From contig NZ_CP039886.1 in assembly GCF_005221285.1 (NCBI RefSeq), positions 1,240,001 to 1,304,000 on the forward strand: a stretch of DNA of 64,000 nt, given 5' to 3'. A program made the position numbers and the translations under genes. Below are positions 16,926 to 24,213 of this stretch, piece by piece. The stretch is from Neisseria flavescens (lineage in GTDB: Bacteria; Pseudomonadota; Gammaproteobacteria; Burkholderiales; Neisseriaceae). The first letter of the stretch is position 1, and every line of letters starts with the position of its first letter. Below the pieces are notes generated by a model that saw nothing but the letters and a program-made list of their open reading frames with translations, made no database searches and was not told the DNA's origin.

Positions 16926-16969
16926 GGAAAGGTTGTCTGAAAGTTAAACACGGTTTCAGACGACCTTTA
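16926..16969. terminator. Variant DUS inverted pair
   Basis: AAAGGTTGTCTGAAAG faces TTTCAGACGACCTTT between the SUFU-like gene and tip cassette 2. Confidence 0.65.
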
Positions 16970-16988
16970 ATCAAATTTAAGAAAGCCC

Positions 16989-17531
16989 TTACCAAACAAA
17001 CGGTTTCCTATTCATATCCGAAAGGTTGCCAACTTCATTATCCAGCAAGAACTGCTCAAAAGCATTCCAACCCTTTTTTTCCACCAATTCTGCTTCCTGT
17101 TTATACAAGGGGACAAGCAAAGGGAAAACAATATTGTAGTGTTCGCCATAACAGACCTGAAAATCATCGTTGAAATAAAATGGGGCGGAAACATACAGTG
17201 CGTCCATTTTTGTTGAATCAGCAATGCTTCTAGGCAAATAAATAACCTGCCCTCGAAGAAGAATTTTTTTGTTCTCAATGATGGTTTCCGCCAACCATCT
17301 TAAAAATGGAAAAATCTGATTTTCATCATATTTTAAAGAACATACAAAAAGTATTTCAAATCTGCTTTTATAATTCAGATCATGTTTGCTTAACCCTAAA
17401 GTAATATAAGTTTTTAAATCCCTGTTAGGGGAAGAGGGAATAGCTGCGATATTTAATTTGTACTGACTTCCCGAATCGCTTTTCGAGCCATGAGAAATAG
17501 TGCCTATATATTTTTCAATATGATTAATCAT
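16989..17531 (-). CDS. SUFU-family immunity protein
   Basis: 180 residues starting MINHIEKYIGTISHGSK. SUFU-like features are KSRFEILFVCSLKYDENQ, LAETIIENKKILLRGQVI and ALYVSAPFYFNDDFQ. The C-terminal 75 residues nearly match those of the gene at 10788-11351. There is no toxin tip directly in front of it: it follows the small mafI gene, so it is an orphan or a second immunity gene. Confidence 0.72.
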   Translation of the reverse strand: MINHIEKYIGTISHGSKSDSGSQYKLNIAAIPSSPNRDLKTYITLGLSKHDLNYKSRFEILFVCSLKYDENQIFPFLRWLAETIIENKKILLRGQVIYLPRSIADSTKMDALYVSAPFYFNDDFQVCYGEHYNIVFPLLVPLYKQEAELVEKKGWNAFEQFLLDNEVGNLSDMNRKPFVW

Positions 17532-17607
17532 ATTTTTCTTAGCTTCCCATCACTGTATCGAATAATCATAGACCAGATTGAGACAAAACGCCTTGTTCCC
17601 ATTGATA

Positions 17608-17648
17608 GAAAGTCCGTCTGAAAAGTAAAAGTGTTTCAGACGGACTAC
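17608..17648. terminator. Variant DUS inverted pair after mafI
   Basis: AAGTCCGTCTGAAAA opposed to TTTCAGACGGACT, 10 bases past the mafI stop. Confidence 0.7.
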
Positions 17649-17657
17649 GTTTGCCGA

Positions 17658-17891
17658 CTATCCGACCCACTTTATTATCCAATGAGATTCTTGCAGGTAT
17701 TCTTTTAATATTTCTAAGTTTTCGACCCAGTCATCGTAACTGTCAAATGATGAGAATTTGTCATTTGAAGATAACAGTATCAGAAATCCACCGGTATTTT
17801 CCTGGTCATCAATAATTTTTATGAATTTTTCTTCAGGATTGACCCCATTCAGGATAACCCCCAAAGTATTGAATTTTATTTCCATAGACAT
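17658..17891 (-). CDS. mafI: MafI immunity protein, partner of the complete MafB
   Basis: 77 residues, acidic, MSMEIKFNTLGVILNG at the start and ESHWIIKWVG at the end. The ATG begins three bases after the mafB stop, so it is in the classic mafI position and is the cognate immunity gene by context. No known fold recognised and no signal peptide, hence it should act in the cytoplasm by binding the toxin tip. Confidence 0.75.
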   Translation of the reverse strand: MSMEIKFNTLGVILNGVNPEEKFIKIIDDQENTGGFLILLSSNDKFSSFDSYDDWVENLEILKEYLQESHWIIKWVG

Positions 17892-17894
17892 CCC

Positions 17895-19685
17895 CTAATC
17901 TTTAATGGGAATATGGTTATTTGTTAGTGGTTTTTTCTTATTCGAGTCTATCCTTTCCAAATGGATATGCGGTACATTTGGCGCATGATTCCCCTCTAAA
18001 GAGTTGTTATCAATTCTAAATTGCCTTGTGCCTGCTTTGTTCCGATAAACGCCGCTACCTGATTTACCAATTTCTTTATATTCGGAGCCTAAGTATTTAA
18101 TTCCAGCATCTAAGGCTTCATCAGAAGATAAAGTATGCTTACTTGTTATATTACCTCTTTGAGTATTGGTTTCATTGATAACAGCATTAATTTTTCTTGG
18201 AGATTTTCCATACGGACAATCATTATGAACCCAAACTCCTTCCGTTTCCGCCTTATCGCCTTTGACAAAGTAAGTATGCCAATCGGCGACGGTCAGGTTG
18301 TAGGCTTTGAGCGGCTGCTGTTTGACGGTAATGCTTTGAACCGTCTGTTCCGCGCCGCTTTCAGACGACAACCTGTTTCCCGCTTTCAAATCCTCTGCTT
18401 TAACCCATTTGCCGTCCGAATAAAATGGGTGGATGCGGTTGGAAATCAGGGTTTGGCTGTTGCCGATGTCGTCTGAAACTTTAATGTAAATGGTTTCCTG
18501 ATACGGATTGCCGTATTGGGCGGTAACGGGTTTGTATCCAGTTTCTCCGCTTGCCTCGTCCTTGGAGAAGACGCGGTCGCCGACCCGGATACGGGCAATA
18601 GCTTTGTAGCCGTCTGCCGTTTTAACCAAGGTGTTGCCGTGGAAGGAGCAGGTGTAGGATTTTGAAAAATCCCCACTAACCGCAGCCTTCCCCGGTTTTG
18701 CCGCCTTTGCCAGCTTCGCAACTTTGGCTGCGGCGGCAACGTTGAAGACGGCTTCAACGGTTTCGGCGGCATTGGGGTTTTCCCATATCCACCGGTCAAC
18801 GGCTTCGCGCGTATTTTTTTCAAAGCCCGCCGCGCTGCCCAAGCCGCCGATGGCGGTCAGTTTGCTGTTCGCCGACAGGGGGGAGATGCCGTACATCGTT
18901 GTTTTGTCTACGGCATAGCCTGCTCCGTACAGTATGTCACCTATGCCCAAGGCTTCGCTTGCGCTGATAAAGGGGTTGAGCGCACCGGCGGCAACGCCGT
19001 TGATAAACTCCATGCTGTTGCCCCAGCGGTCGAGCTTGGCATTGTGCTCGAACATTTTTCTGTTGGCTTCATAGGCGCGGTCGGAGAAATTGCTGCCGAG
19101 GTTGCTGTAATTGTCGGATATGCGTTGTCTGACGTCGCGGGTGTCGGTCGGATTGAGTTTGATGCTGCGGGCTACGCCGTTAACGTTATAGGTGTATTCG
19201 TCGCGTGCCCCCGTAGGTTTGGGGTAATTGCCGCCCTTCGGGCCGTCGTAGGCATCGGCGGGATGATGTTCGTGTCCTTCCCAGTTGAGCCGGTATACGG
19301 TAAAGCCGTCGTCAACGCTGCCTTGTTCTTTGCTTGCGCTGTCGGCGGCGTGGTTGTCGAAGGGGGCGTGTTCTTCGTATCCGTGTCCGGAAAAGCGGAC
19401 GGTGTAACCAAGATTGCCTTGGATTGCCGCCTGTTGGATGAGCAGGTTGCCCATCTGGTGAGTATAGTCTTGGATGACGTTGATTTGACCGGTGCGGTCG
19501 GAAACACTGCCGCGCGGGTCGCCGAAGAGGTGGTATTTGCCGCCGGGTTCGTAGTGCTGCCGTTGGGCGTTATCGGTAATGAACGGGTCTTGCGCCAAGT
19601 CCGCCGCGAGGGCGGGCTGTATGAGTGCGGCCGCCGCGAGGGCGCAGGCGGCAAGGAGGTTTGTCAGTCTTCGCAGCGGTTTCAC
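17895..19685 (-). CDS. mafB: MafB polymorphic toxin, complete
   Basis: 596 residues from a GTG at 19685 with an excellent ribosome site (AAAGGAGGATAAACC). Signal peptide about 1-27 (ends QPALA), MafB N-terminal domain (DUF1020 type) to about residue 280, a stalk with KLTAIGGLGS and NPNAAETVEAVF, then a pretoxin HINT domain about 343-489 (Cys in TCSFHG, through ADWHTYFVKG to VWVHN) and a C-terminal tip of about 107 residues. The tip (KYLGSEYKEIGKSGSG, AGTRQFRIDN, PHIHLE) has paired His and an Arg/Gln-rich strand that could form a nuclease centre, but the activity is unproven. MafB toxins are secreted and act on competing neisseriae. mafA precedes and mafI follows. Confidence 0.92.
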   Translation of the reverse strand: MKPLRRLTNLLAACALAAAALIQPALAADLAQDPFITDNAQRQHYEPGGKYHLFGDPRGSVSDRTGQINVIQDYTHQMGNLLIQQAAIQGNLGYTVRFSGHGYEEHAPFDNHAADSASKEQGSVDDGFTVYRLNWEGHEHHPADAYDGPKGGNYPKPTGARDEYTYNVNGVARSIKLNPTDTRDVRQRISDNYSNLGSNFSDRAYEANRKMFEHNAKLDRWGNSMEFINGVAAGALNPFISASEALGIGDILYGAGYAVDKTTMYGISPLSANSKLTAIGGLGSAAGFEKNTREAVDRWIWENPNAAETVEAVFNVAAAAKVAKLAKAAKPGKAAVSGDFSKSYTCSFHGNTLVKTADGYKAIARIRVGDRVFSKDEASGETGYKPVTAQYGNPYQETIYIKVSDDIGNSQTLISNRIHPFYSDGKWVKAEDLKAGNRLSSESGAEQTVQSITVKQQPLKAYNLTVADWHTYFVKGDKAETEGVWVHNDCPYGKSPRKINAVINETNTQRGNITSKHTLSSDEALDAGIKYLGSEYKEIGKSGSGVYRNKAGTRQFRIDNNSLEGNHAPNVPHIHLERIDSNKKKPLTNNHIPIKD

Positions 19686-19688
19686 GGT

Positions 19689-20630
19689 TTATCCTCCTTT
19701 GCGGCGGCGGATGACTTCGTTGCCGACATCGGGGTTTTTGCCGTTGTTTTGTTTGAAGTCGGGACGGTTTTGGGCGGTCGTGTCGCCGTAGGGGGTGATG
19801 TCGGAGAAATCGACCATCAGGCGGTCTGAAGCTTTGACGGTTTTGCTGACTTTGTAAGGGCCGGTCCAAAGGGCGTATTGTTCTTGGTATTGGGATTCGT
19901 AGGCGGCGGTTTTAGGGGCAATCAGCAGTTTCCGGCTGTCGCGGTCAACGGCGAAATATTCGAGCTTGGTCTGGGCTTTAAGGGTTTCGGCGTTGTAGAG
20001 GTGCAGTTCGGTACGGCTGCGGACGGTACCGAATACGTCGACGGTTACGAATACGTCGGTGTCGGCGTATTCGGGCGGTACGACCTCGATGCCGCGCAGG
20101 TAGAAGACGGTTTGAATGAGGTTGGTCAGGAAAGAAACGTCGCGGGGATTGGTAATCAGGGTTTCGTTGCGGTAGTCGCCCGTACCGTTGACGGACAGTC
20201 CGGCGGAGCGTTCGCCTTTGCGTCCGCTGTTTCTAGTCAGGGCGGCGGCGGGGGCGTTTAAGACCGATGTGGAAGTGGTAACGCTGGAGAGCGCGTCGGC
20301 TTTGGTAGTGGCAGTAGTATCGTAGGTGGGATAGCTGTATCGGGTAGCGCTGTCGGGGTTGTTTTGGTAGCCGCCGCGAATCAGTGCGTCGATGGAATAG
20401 CGTCCGCCGCTTATGTTGCCCGAACCTTGGTCGCCCATAACGGAGACGTAAAGGGCGGCTTTGCGTCCTTTCAGGGCGGACAAGTCCATTTCTTTGACGG
20501 CGGCGCGGGACGATGCGGCGACGAGTTCTTGTTCGACGGCAAAGCGTTTGCCGCCGCCGTGGGCGGGAATGCCGGTCAGTGTGCCGCAGGCGGTGAGGAT
20601 GAGGGGGATGAGGAGGAACAGGATTTTCAT
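19689..20630 (-). CDS. mafA: MafA lipoprotein (multiple adhesin family)
   Basis: 313 residues with a lipoprotein signal (LTAC, Cys about 15). MafA is the conserved first gene of maf islands, a surface lipoprotein called an adhesin. Its stop lies three bases before the mafB GTG, and the mafB ribosome site is inside its last codons, so the two are cotranslated. The body has the family's [16 protein letters not shown] and a basic C-terminus (RRRKGG). Confidence 0.93.
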   Translation of the reverse strand: MKILFLLIPLILTACGTLTGIPAHGGGKRFAVEQELVAASSRAAVKEMDLSALKGRKAALYVSVMGDQGSGNISGGRYSIDALIRGGYQNNPDSATRYSYPTYDTTATTKADALSSVTTSTSVLNAPAAALTRNSGRKGERSAGLSVNGTGDYRNETLITNPRDVSFLTNLIQTVFYLRGIEVVPPEYADTDVFVTVDVFGTVRSRTELHLYNAETLKAQTKLEYFAVDRDSRKLLIAPKTAAYESQYQEQYALWTGPYKVSKTVKASDRLMVDFSDITPYGDTTAQNRPDFKQNNGKNPDVGNEVIRRRKGG

Positions 20631-20700
20631 AGCAGGGTTTGTTTTATTTTGAACAGGTGTGAGTGTAAAGGGATTTTAAGGATTTGTAAACGAAAGGGGC

Positions 20701-20748
20701 AAAAATGCCGTCTGAAAAGCGGAACGGGCTTTCAGACGGCATTGTTTT
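20701..20748. terminator. AT-DUS inverted-pair terminator, right side of the maf island
   Basis: AAATGCCGTCTGAAAAG and its complement form a stem followed by T7; it would end transcription of the truncated frame at 20765-20812 on the minus strand. Confidence 0.75.
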
Positions 20749-20764
20749 TTTCTGTTTGACAGCC

Positions 20765-20812
20765 TCAATCCAAAATTTTGCCGATGATTTCACCCACGTC
20801 TTTTGACAATCC
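20765..20812 (-). pseudogene. Last 15 codons of an unknown gene at the island border
   Basis: On the minus strand the frame reads GLSKDVGEIIGKILD and a TGA, followed by a terminator, as a real gene end would. The codon just upstream is a stop, so the match ends at 20812, next to the relA scrap. I cannot identify the parent gene. Confidence 0.35.
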
Positions 20813-20815
20813 TTA

Positions 20816-20847
20816 CGGATTTTGGTGGACACCATTCCCGAGTGTTA
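20816..20847 (+). pseudogene. 32-bp scrap of a second relA allele
   Basis: The sequence encodes RILVDTIPEC and matches relA at 7802-7833 with 4 mismatches in 32 bases; three are silent and one swaps Val for Ile. It is therefore coding DNA of a divergent relA, cut off by the insertion sequence. Confidence 0.7.
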
Positions 20848-20881
20848 GAACCTGTATTCACAAAAATAATAAAATATCTTT

Positions 20882-21145
20882 ATGACTGGAAAATCCTACC
20901 CAACAGACTTAACAGATGCCCAATGGCAAGCGATTGAGCCGCATTTTAACCGGCTACGCCACTACAAATGGGATAAACGTGAATTAGTGAATGCCGTTTT
21001 GTACATTACCAAAACAGGTTGCCAATGGCGTATGCTGCCCAATGATTTTCCACCTTATCCAACCGTATGGAGTTTCTATCGCAGAGCCAACCAATCAGGC
21101 TTATGGGATAGGATTCTTTCGGCATTGGTTCAAAAAAACGTTTAA
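20882..21145 (+). CDS. IS5-family transposase, N-terminal part (OrfA)
   Basis: 87 residues, MTGKSYPTDLTDAQWQAIEP onward: the helix-turn-helix DNA-binding region with the family's typical LTDAQW and TGCQWRMLP motifs. It ends shortly after a run of seven A (21132-21138). A -1 slip there would join it to the catalytic part, giving one protein of about 255 residues. Confidence 0.88.
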   Translation: MTGKSYPTDLTDAQWQAIEPHFNRLRHYKWDKRELVNAVLYITKTGCQWRMLPNDFPPYPTVWSFYRRANQSGLWDRILSALVQKNV

Positions 21146-21162
21146 TCCATCAAAAACAAGCG

Positions 21163-21645
21163 ATGCCGACTTATGCCATTATTGATTCGCAAAGTGTCAA
21201 AACAGCTTCCGGCGCACATGATAAAGGTTTTGACGGAGGTAAAAAAATCAAAGGCCGTAAGCGACATATAGCTGTTGATACGTTGGGTAACCTATTGTCT
21301 GTTGTGGTTCATGCAGCCAATATCCATGACACAAAAGCAGGTATTTTTGTAGCAAAAAAAGCGTTTGAGACCTATCCGGGTTTAAAAGGTTTCTGTGCAG
21401 ACGCAGGTTATCGGAATACATTTGAGCGCGAAGTATCGGAGCAATTGGGTTTAACTGTTGAGATTTCAAAGAAAATTCAAGATATTTCTTGGCATATTCT
21501 GCCCAAACGTTGGATTGTAGAACGAACGTTTGCATGGTTGGGTTGGTCTCAACGTTTGGCAAAAGATTTTGAGCAGACGAATTTATCTGCTGAAAATTTT
21601 GTCAAACTAGGGTATATTTCACAAATATTAAAATTTATCAAATAG
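21163..21645 (+). CDS. IS5-family transposase, catalytic part (OrfB)
   Basis: 160 residues from the first ATG, but the frame is open back to the A7 run and is probably expressed by frameshifting. DDE motifs are present: the first Asp in IIDSQSVKT, the second in CADAGYRN, and the Glu in RWIVERTFAWL. No frame damage is seen, so the element may still be active. Confidence 0.88.
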   Translation: MPTYAIIDSQSVKTASGAHDKGFDGGKKIKGRKRHIAVDTLGNLLSVVVHAANIHDTKAGIFVAKKAFETYPGLKGFCADAGYRNTFEREVSEQLGLTVEISKKIQDISWHILPKRWIVERTFAWLGWSQRLAKDFEQTNLSAENFVKLGYISQILKFIK

Positions 21646-21666
21646 TTGTTTGTGAATACAGGTTCT

Positions 21667-22006
21667 TAATATGGACTTTGGCCATGCATTCGTTTCCGCT
21701 ATCGCATGTAACTGGATGGTGTGTATGGGTATTTGGTTCTATTTCGGCTCACGCCATACTTCAGGCCGCATTTTGGCAACTTGGTTTCCGGTCATGATCT
21801 TCGTGTTAATCGGTTTCCAACACTTTGTTGCCAATATGTTCATCATTCCGGCCGGTATTTGGGCGGGCGCAAATGTCAGCTGGGGTCAATTTTTCTACAA
21901 TATGATTCCCGTCTTCTTAGGCAATGTCCTCGGCGGATCGTCTTTTGTTGCCGCTTTCTATCTCTTCGCTTATAAGCATTTGTTAAAAGATGATTTTTCT
22001 ATTTAG
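21667..22006 (+). pseudogene. C-terminal fragment of a formate/nitrite transporter (FNT family)
   Basis: About 112 codons (MDFGHAFVSAIACNWMVCMG, then FQHFVANMFIIPAGI, then GNVLGGSSFVAAFYLFAY) match the last three membrane segments of the FocA/NirC family, which needs about 260-290 residues. The first 60 percent is missing, cut at the insertion sequence. The channel it belonged to would move formate or nitrite across the inner membrane. Confidence 0.85.
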
Positions 22007-22462
22007 TTCAAGCTGACTCGCTACCTCGTATTCATCAGAAATATGGGGTAGTTCCGTTATCAGGCCGTCTGAACAGCTCGTTTCGTGTCGTATAATTACG
22101 CTTTTTCTCTGCGTAACGTTTCATTTATAGGAAAGATAGTTTCATTGTCTTTCCTTTTCTCCAATTTAAGATAATTTTTGCAATCTTTTGTTTTCAAATG
22201 ACTCCCCCTCAAAAGCACTACGATTTTTCATAAAGCCCGTGTTCCGTGCTTTGCAAAACAAAAAATTTACTGTATTCTGAATTCAATTATTTACAATTTA
22301 ATAGGGATTGGTTACATATCCTATTGTATTTGAAAATAATTTATCCTGACTCTCTCGTGAAAAACAGGATTTTTAAGCTGTATTTTTATTAGAAAAAAGT
22401 TTGGGTACGAATTGTTTGCAATTTCAAAACCCGTATTTATAAGTTAGATGAGGAATAAGTAC
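22007..22462 (+). promoter_or_regulatory. Upstream region of putP
   Basis: A 456-bp stretch without a credible gene. It has one AG-type DUS (22063-22074) and AT-rich sequence nearer putP, including TTGAAAATAATTTATCCTGAC. I see no clear repressor site. Confidence 0.4.
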
Positions 22463-23989
22463 ATGAATCCCATGTATATCACTTTCGCGATCTATTTGGT
22501 CGCCGTATTACTGATCGGCCTCGCCGCCTATTTTTCAACACGAAACTTCGACGACTACATTCTTGGCGGCCGCAGCTTGGGTCCGTTCGTGACCGCGATG
22601 TCTGCCGGTGCTTCCGATATGTCAGGTTGGCTTTTGATGGGCTTGCCAGGTGCTATCTACCTGAGCGGTTTGAATGAAGCTTGGATCGCCATTGGTCTGA
22701 TTGTGGGTGCATACCTCAACTGGCTTTTGGTTGCAGGCCGTCTGCGCGTACATACCGAATACGCCAACAACGCGCTGACGCTTCCCGATTACTTCTTCCA
22801 CCGCTTCGGTGCCGGCGGTCACTTGATGAAAGTGGTTTCTGCACTGATTATCTTGTTCTTCTTCACTATTTACTGTGCTTCAGGCATCGTAGCCGGTGCT
22901 ACCCTGTTCCAAAGCCTGTTCCACGGTATGTCTTACACTCAAGCCATGTGGCTGGGTGCCGGCGCGACCATCGCCTACACTTTCTTGGGCGGTTTCTTGG
23001 CAGTAAGCTGGACCGATACCCTGCAAGCTTCTTTGATGATTTTTGCATTGGTACTGACTCCTGTAATGGTGTACTTGGGTTTGGGCGGCGCAGATCAAAT
23101 GAATGCTGCCATCCAACAAGTTGCCGCTTCTACCGGTAAAGAATACGGCAGCCTGTTTGCCGGTACTACTTTCATCGGCATTATCTCTACTGCCGCTTGG
23201 GGCTTGGGCTATTTCGGCCAACCACACATTTTGGCCCGTTTCATGGCTGCTGAAAGCGCTAAATCTTTGGTTTCTGCACGCCGTATCGGTATGACTTGGA
23301 TGGTTCTGTGTATGGCCGGTGCTGTGGCTGTCGGTTATTTTGGCATTGCATATTTTGGAGCAAACCCTGACCAAGTCGCTTCAATGAACGGCAACCACGA
23401 ACGTATCTTCATCGCTTTGGCTACCCTGCTTTTCAACCCTTGGATTGCCGGTATCATCTTGAGCGCGATTCTTGCTGCCGTAATGTCTACCCTGTCTTGC
23501 CAATTGTTGGTTTGCTCCAGCGCGATTACCGAAGACTTCTACAAAGGCTTCCTGCGTAAAAACGCCCAACAAGCTGAATTGGTATGGATTGGCCGTCTGA
23601 TGGTATTGGCGATTGCCGTGATTTCTATCCTGATTGCTTCTGACCCTAACAGTAAAGTATTGGGCTTGGTAGCTTACGCATGGGCCGGCTTTGGTGCCGC
23701 ATTCGGTCCGGTTGTTATCCTGTCTGTTTTGTGGAAACGCATTACTGCCTACGGTGCACTCTCCGGCATGATTGTTGGTGCGCTGACTGTGGTTGTTTGG
23801 GCTGAGTGGATCAAAAAACCTGCTCTGGCTGCACAAGAAACAGGCTTCACTACCGTATATGAAATCGTTCCCGGCTTCATCGCTTGTACCCTCGTGATTG
23901 TTTTGGTCTCCCTGATCGACAAAAAACCTTCACGCGAATTGCAAGAACGTTTCGAAAAAGCAGACGCAGAATACCGCTCCTCTAAATAA
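22463..23989 (+). CDS. putP: PutP, sodium/proline symporter
   Basis: 508 residues from the ATG at 22463; the ATG at 22448 is less likely because GAGGAATAAGTAC, the ribosome site, lies between them. The protein is a solute:sodium symporter with about 13 membrane helices and the family signature NFDDYILGGRSLGPF followed by GASDMSGWLLMGLPGA. It takes up proline with Na+ at the inner membrane and feeds PutA, encoded next. Confidence 0.95.
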   Translation: MNPMYITFAIYLVAVLLIGLAAYFSTRNFDDYILGGRSLGPFVTAMSAGASDMSGWLLMGLPGAIYLSGLNEAWIAIGLIVGAYLNWLLVAGRLRVHTEYANNALTLPDYFFHRFGAGGHLMKVVSALIILFFFTIYCASGIVAGATLFQSLFHGMSYTQAMWLGAGATIAYTFLGGFLAVSWTDTLQASLMIFALVLTPVMVYLGLGGADQMNAAIQQVAASTGKEYGSLFAGTTFIGIISTAAWGLGYFGQPHILARFMAAESAKSLVSARRIGMTWMVLCMAGAVAVGYFGIAYFGANPDQVASMNGNHERIFIALATLLFNPWIAGIILSAILAAVMSTLSCQLLVCSSAITEDFYKGFLRKNAQQAELVWIGRLMVLAIAVISILIASDPNSKVLGLVAYAWAGFGAAFGPVVILSVLWKRITAYGALSGMIVGALTVVVWAEWIKKPALAAQETGFTTVYEIVPGFIACTLVIVLVSLIDKKPSRELQERFEKADAEYRSSK

Positions 23990-23995
23990 GACGTT

Positions 23996-24033
23996 TTCAG
24001 ACGGCCTGCATGATTCCGTGCAGGCCGTCTTTA
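23996..24033 (+). terminator. Terminator of putP
   Basis: AGACGGCCTGCA and TGCAGGCCGTCT make a 12-bp perfect stem with an 8-base loop, just after the stop. The stem contains two DUS cores without the full DUS. Confidence 0.85.
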
Positions 24034-24213
24034 CGAAATAAACTGTTTCAAAATAATCTGAGCCTTATCAGAAAAAACAGCAATTTATGCGGATACATCT
24101 TGTATCCGCATCATAATTTTATTACGATATTACTATCCTTCAGAATGCCTGTTTTAGCAGTCTTAATTCAGGCCGTCTGAAACCATGAAAAAAACCTTTG
24201 GAGAACATAAATA

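Larger units (their letters stand above)
20848..21665 (+). mobile_element. IS5-family insertion sequence, 818 bp, apparently intact
   Basis: The ends are 17-bp perfect inverted repeats, GAACCTGTATTCACAAA at 20848-20864 and its complement at 21649-21665. TTA flanks both sides (20845-20847 and 21666-21668), fitting the 3-bp target duplication known for some IS5 subgroups. Inside are two overlapping-frame transposase parts. The left flank is a relA scrap and the right flank a transporter fragment, so the flanks no longer represent a single original target. Confidence 0.88.

Noticed and set aside
20644..20835. Minus-strand frame across the right maf border
   Set aside because: It runs through a DUS hairpin and into the relA scrap; a chance frame.
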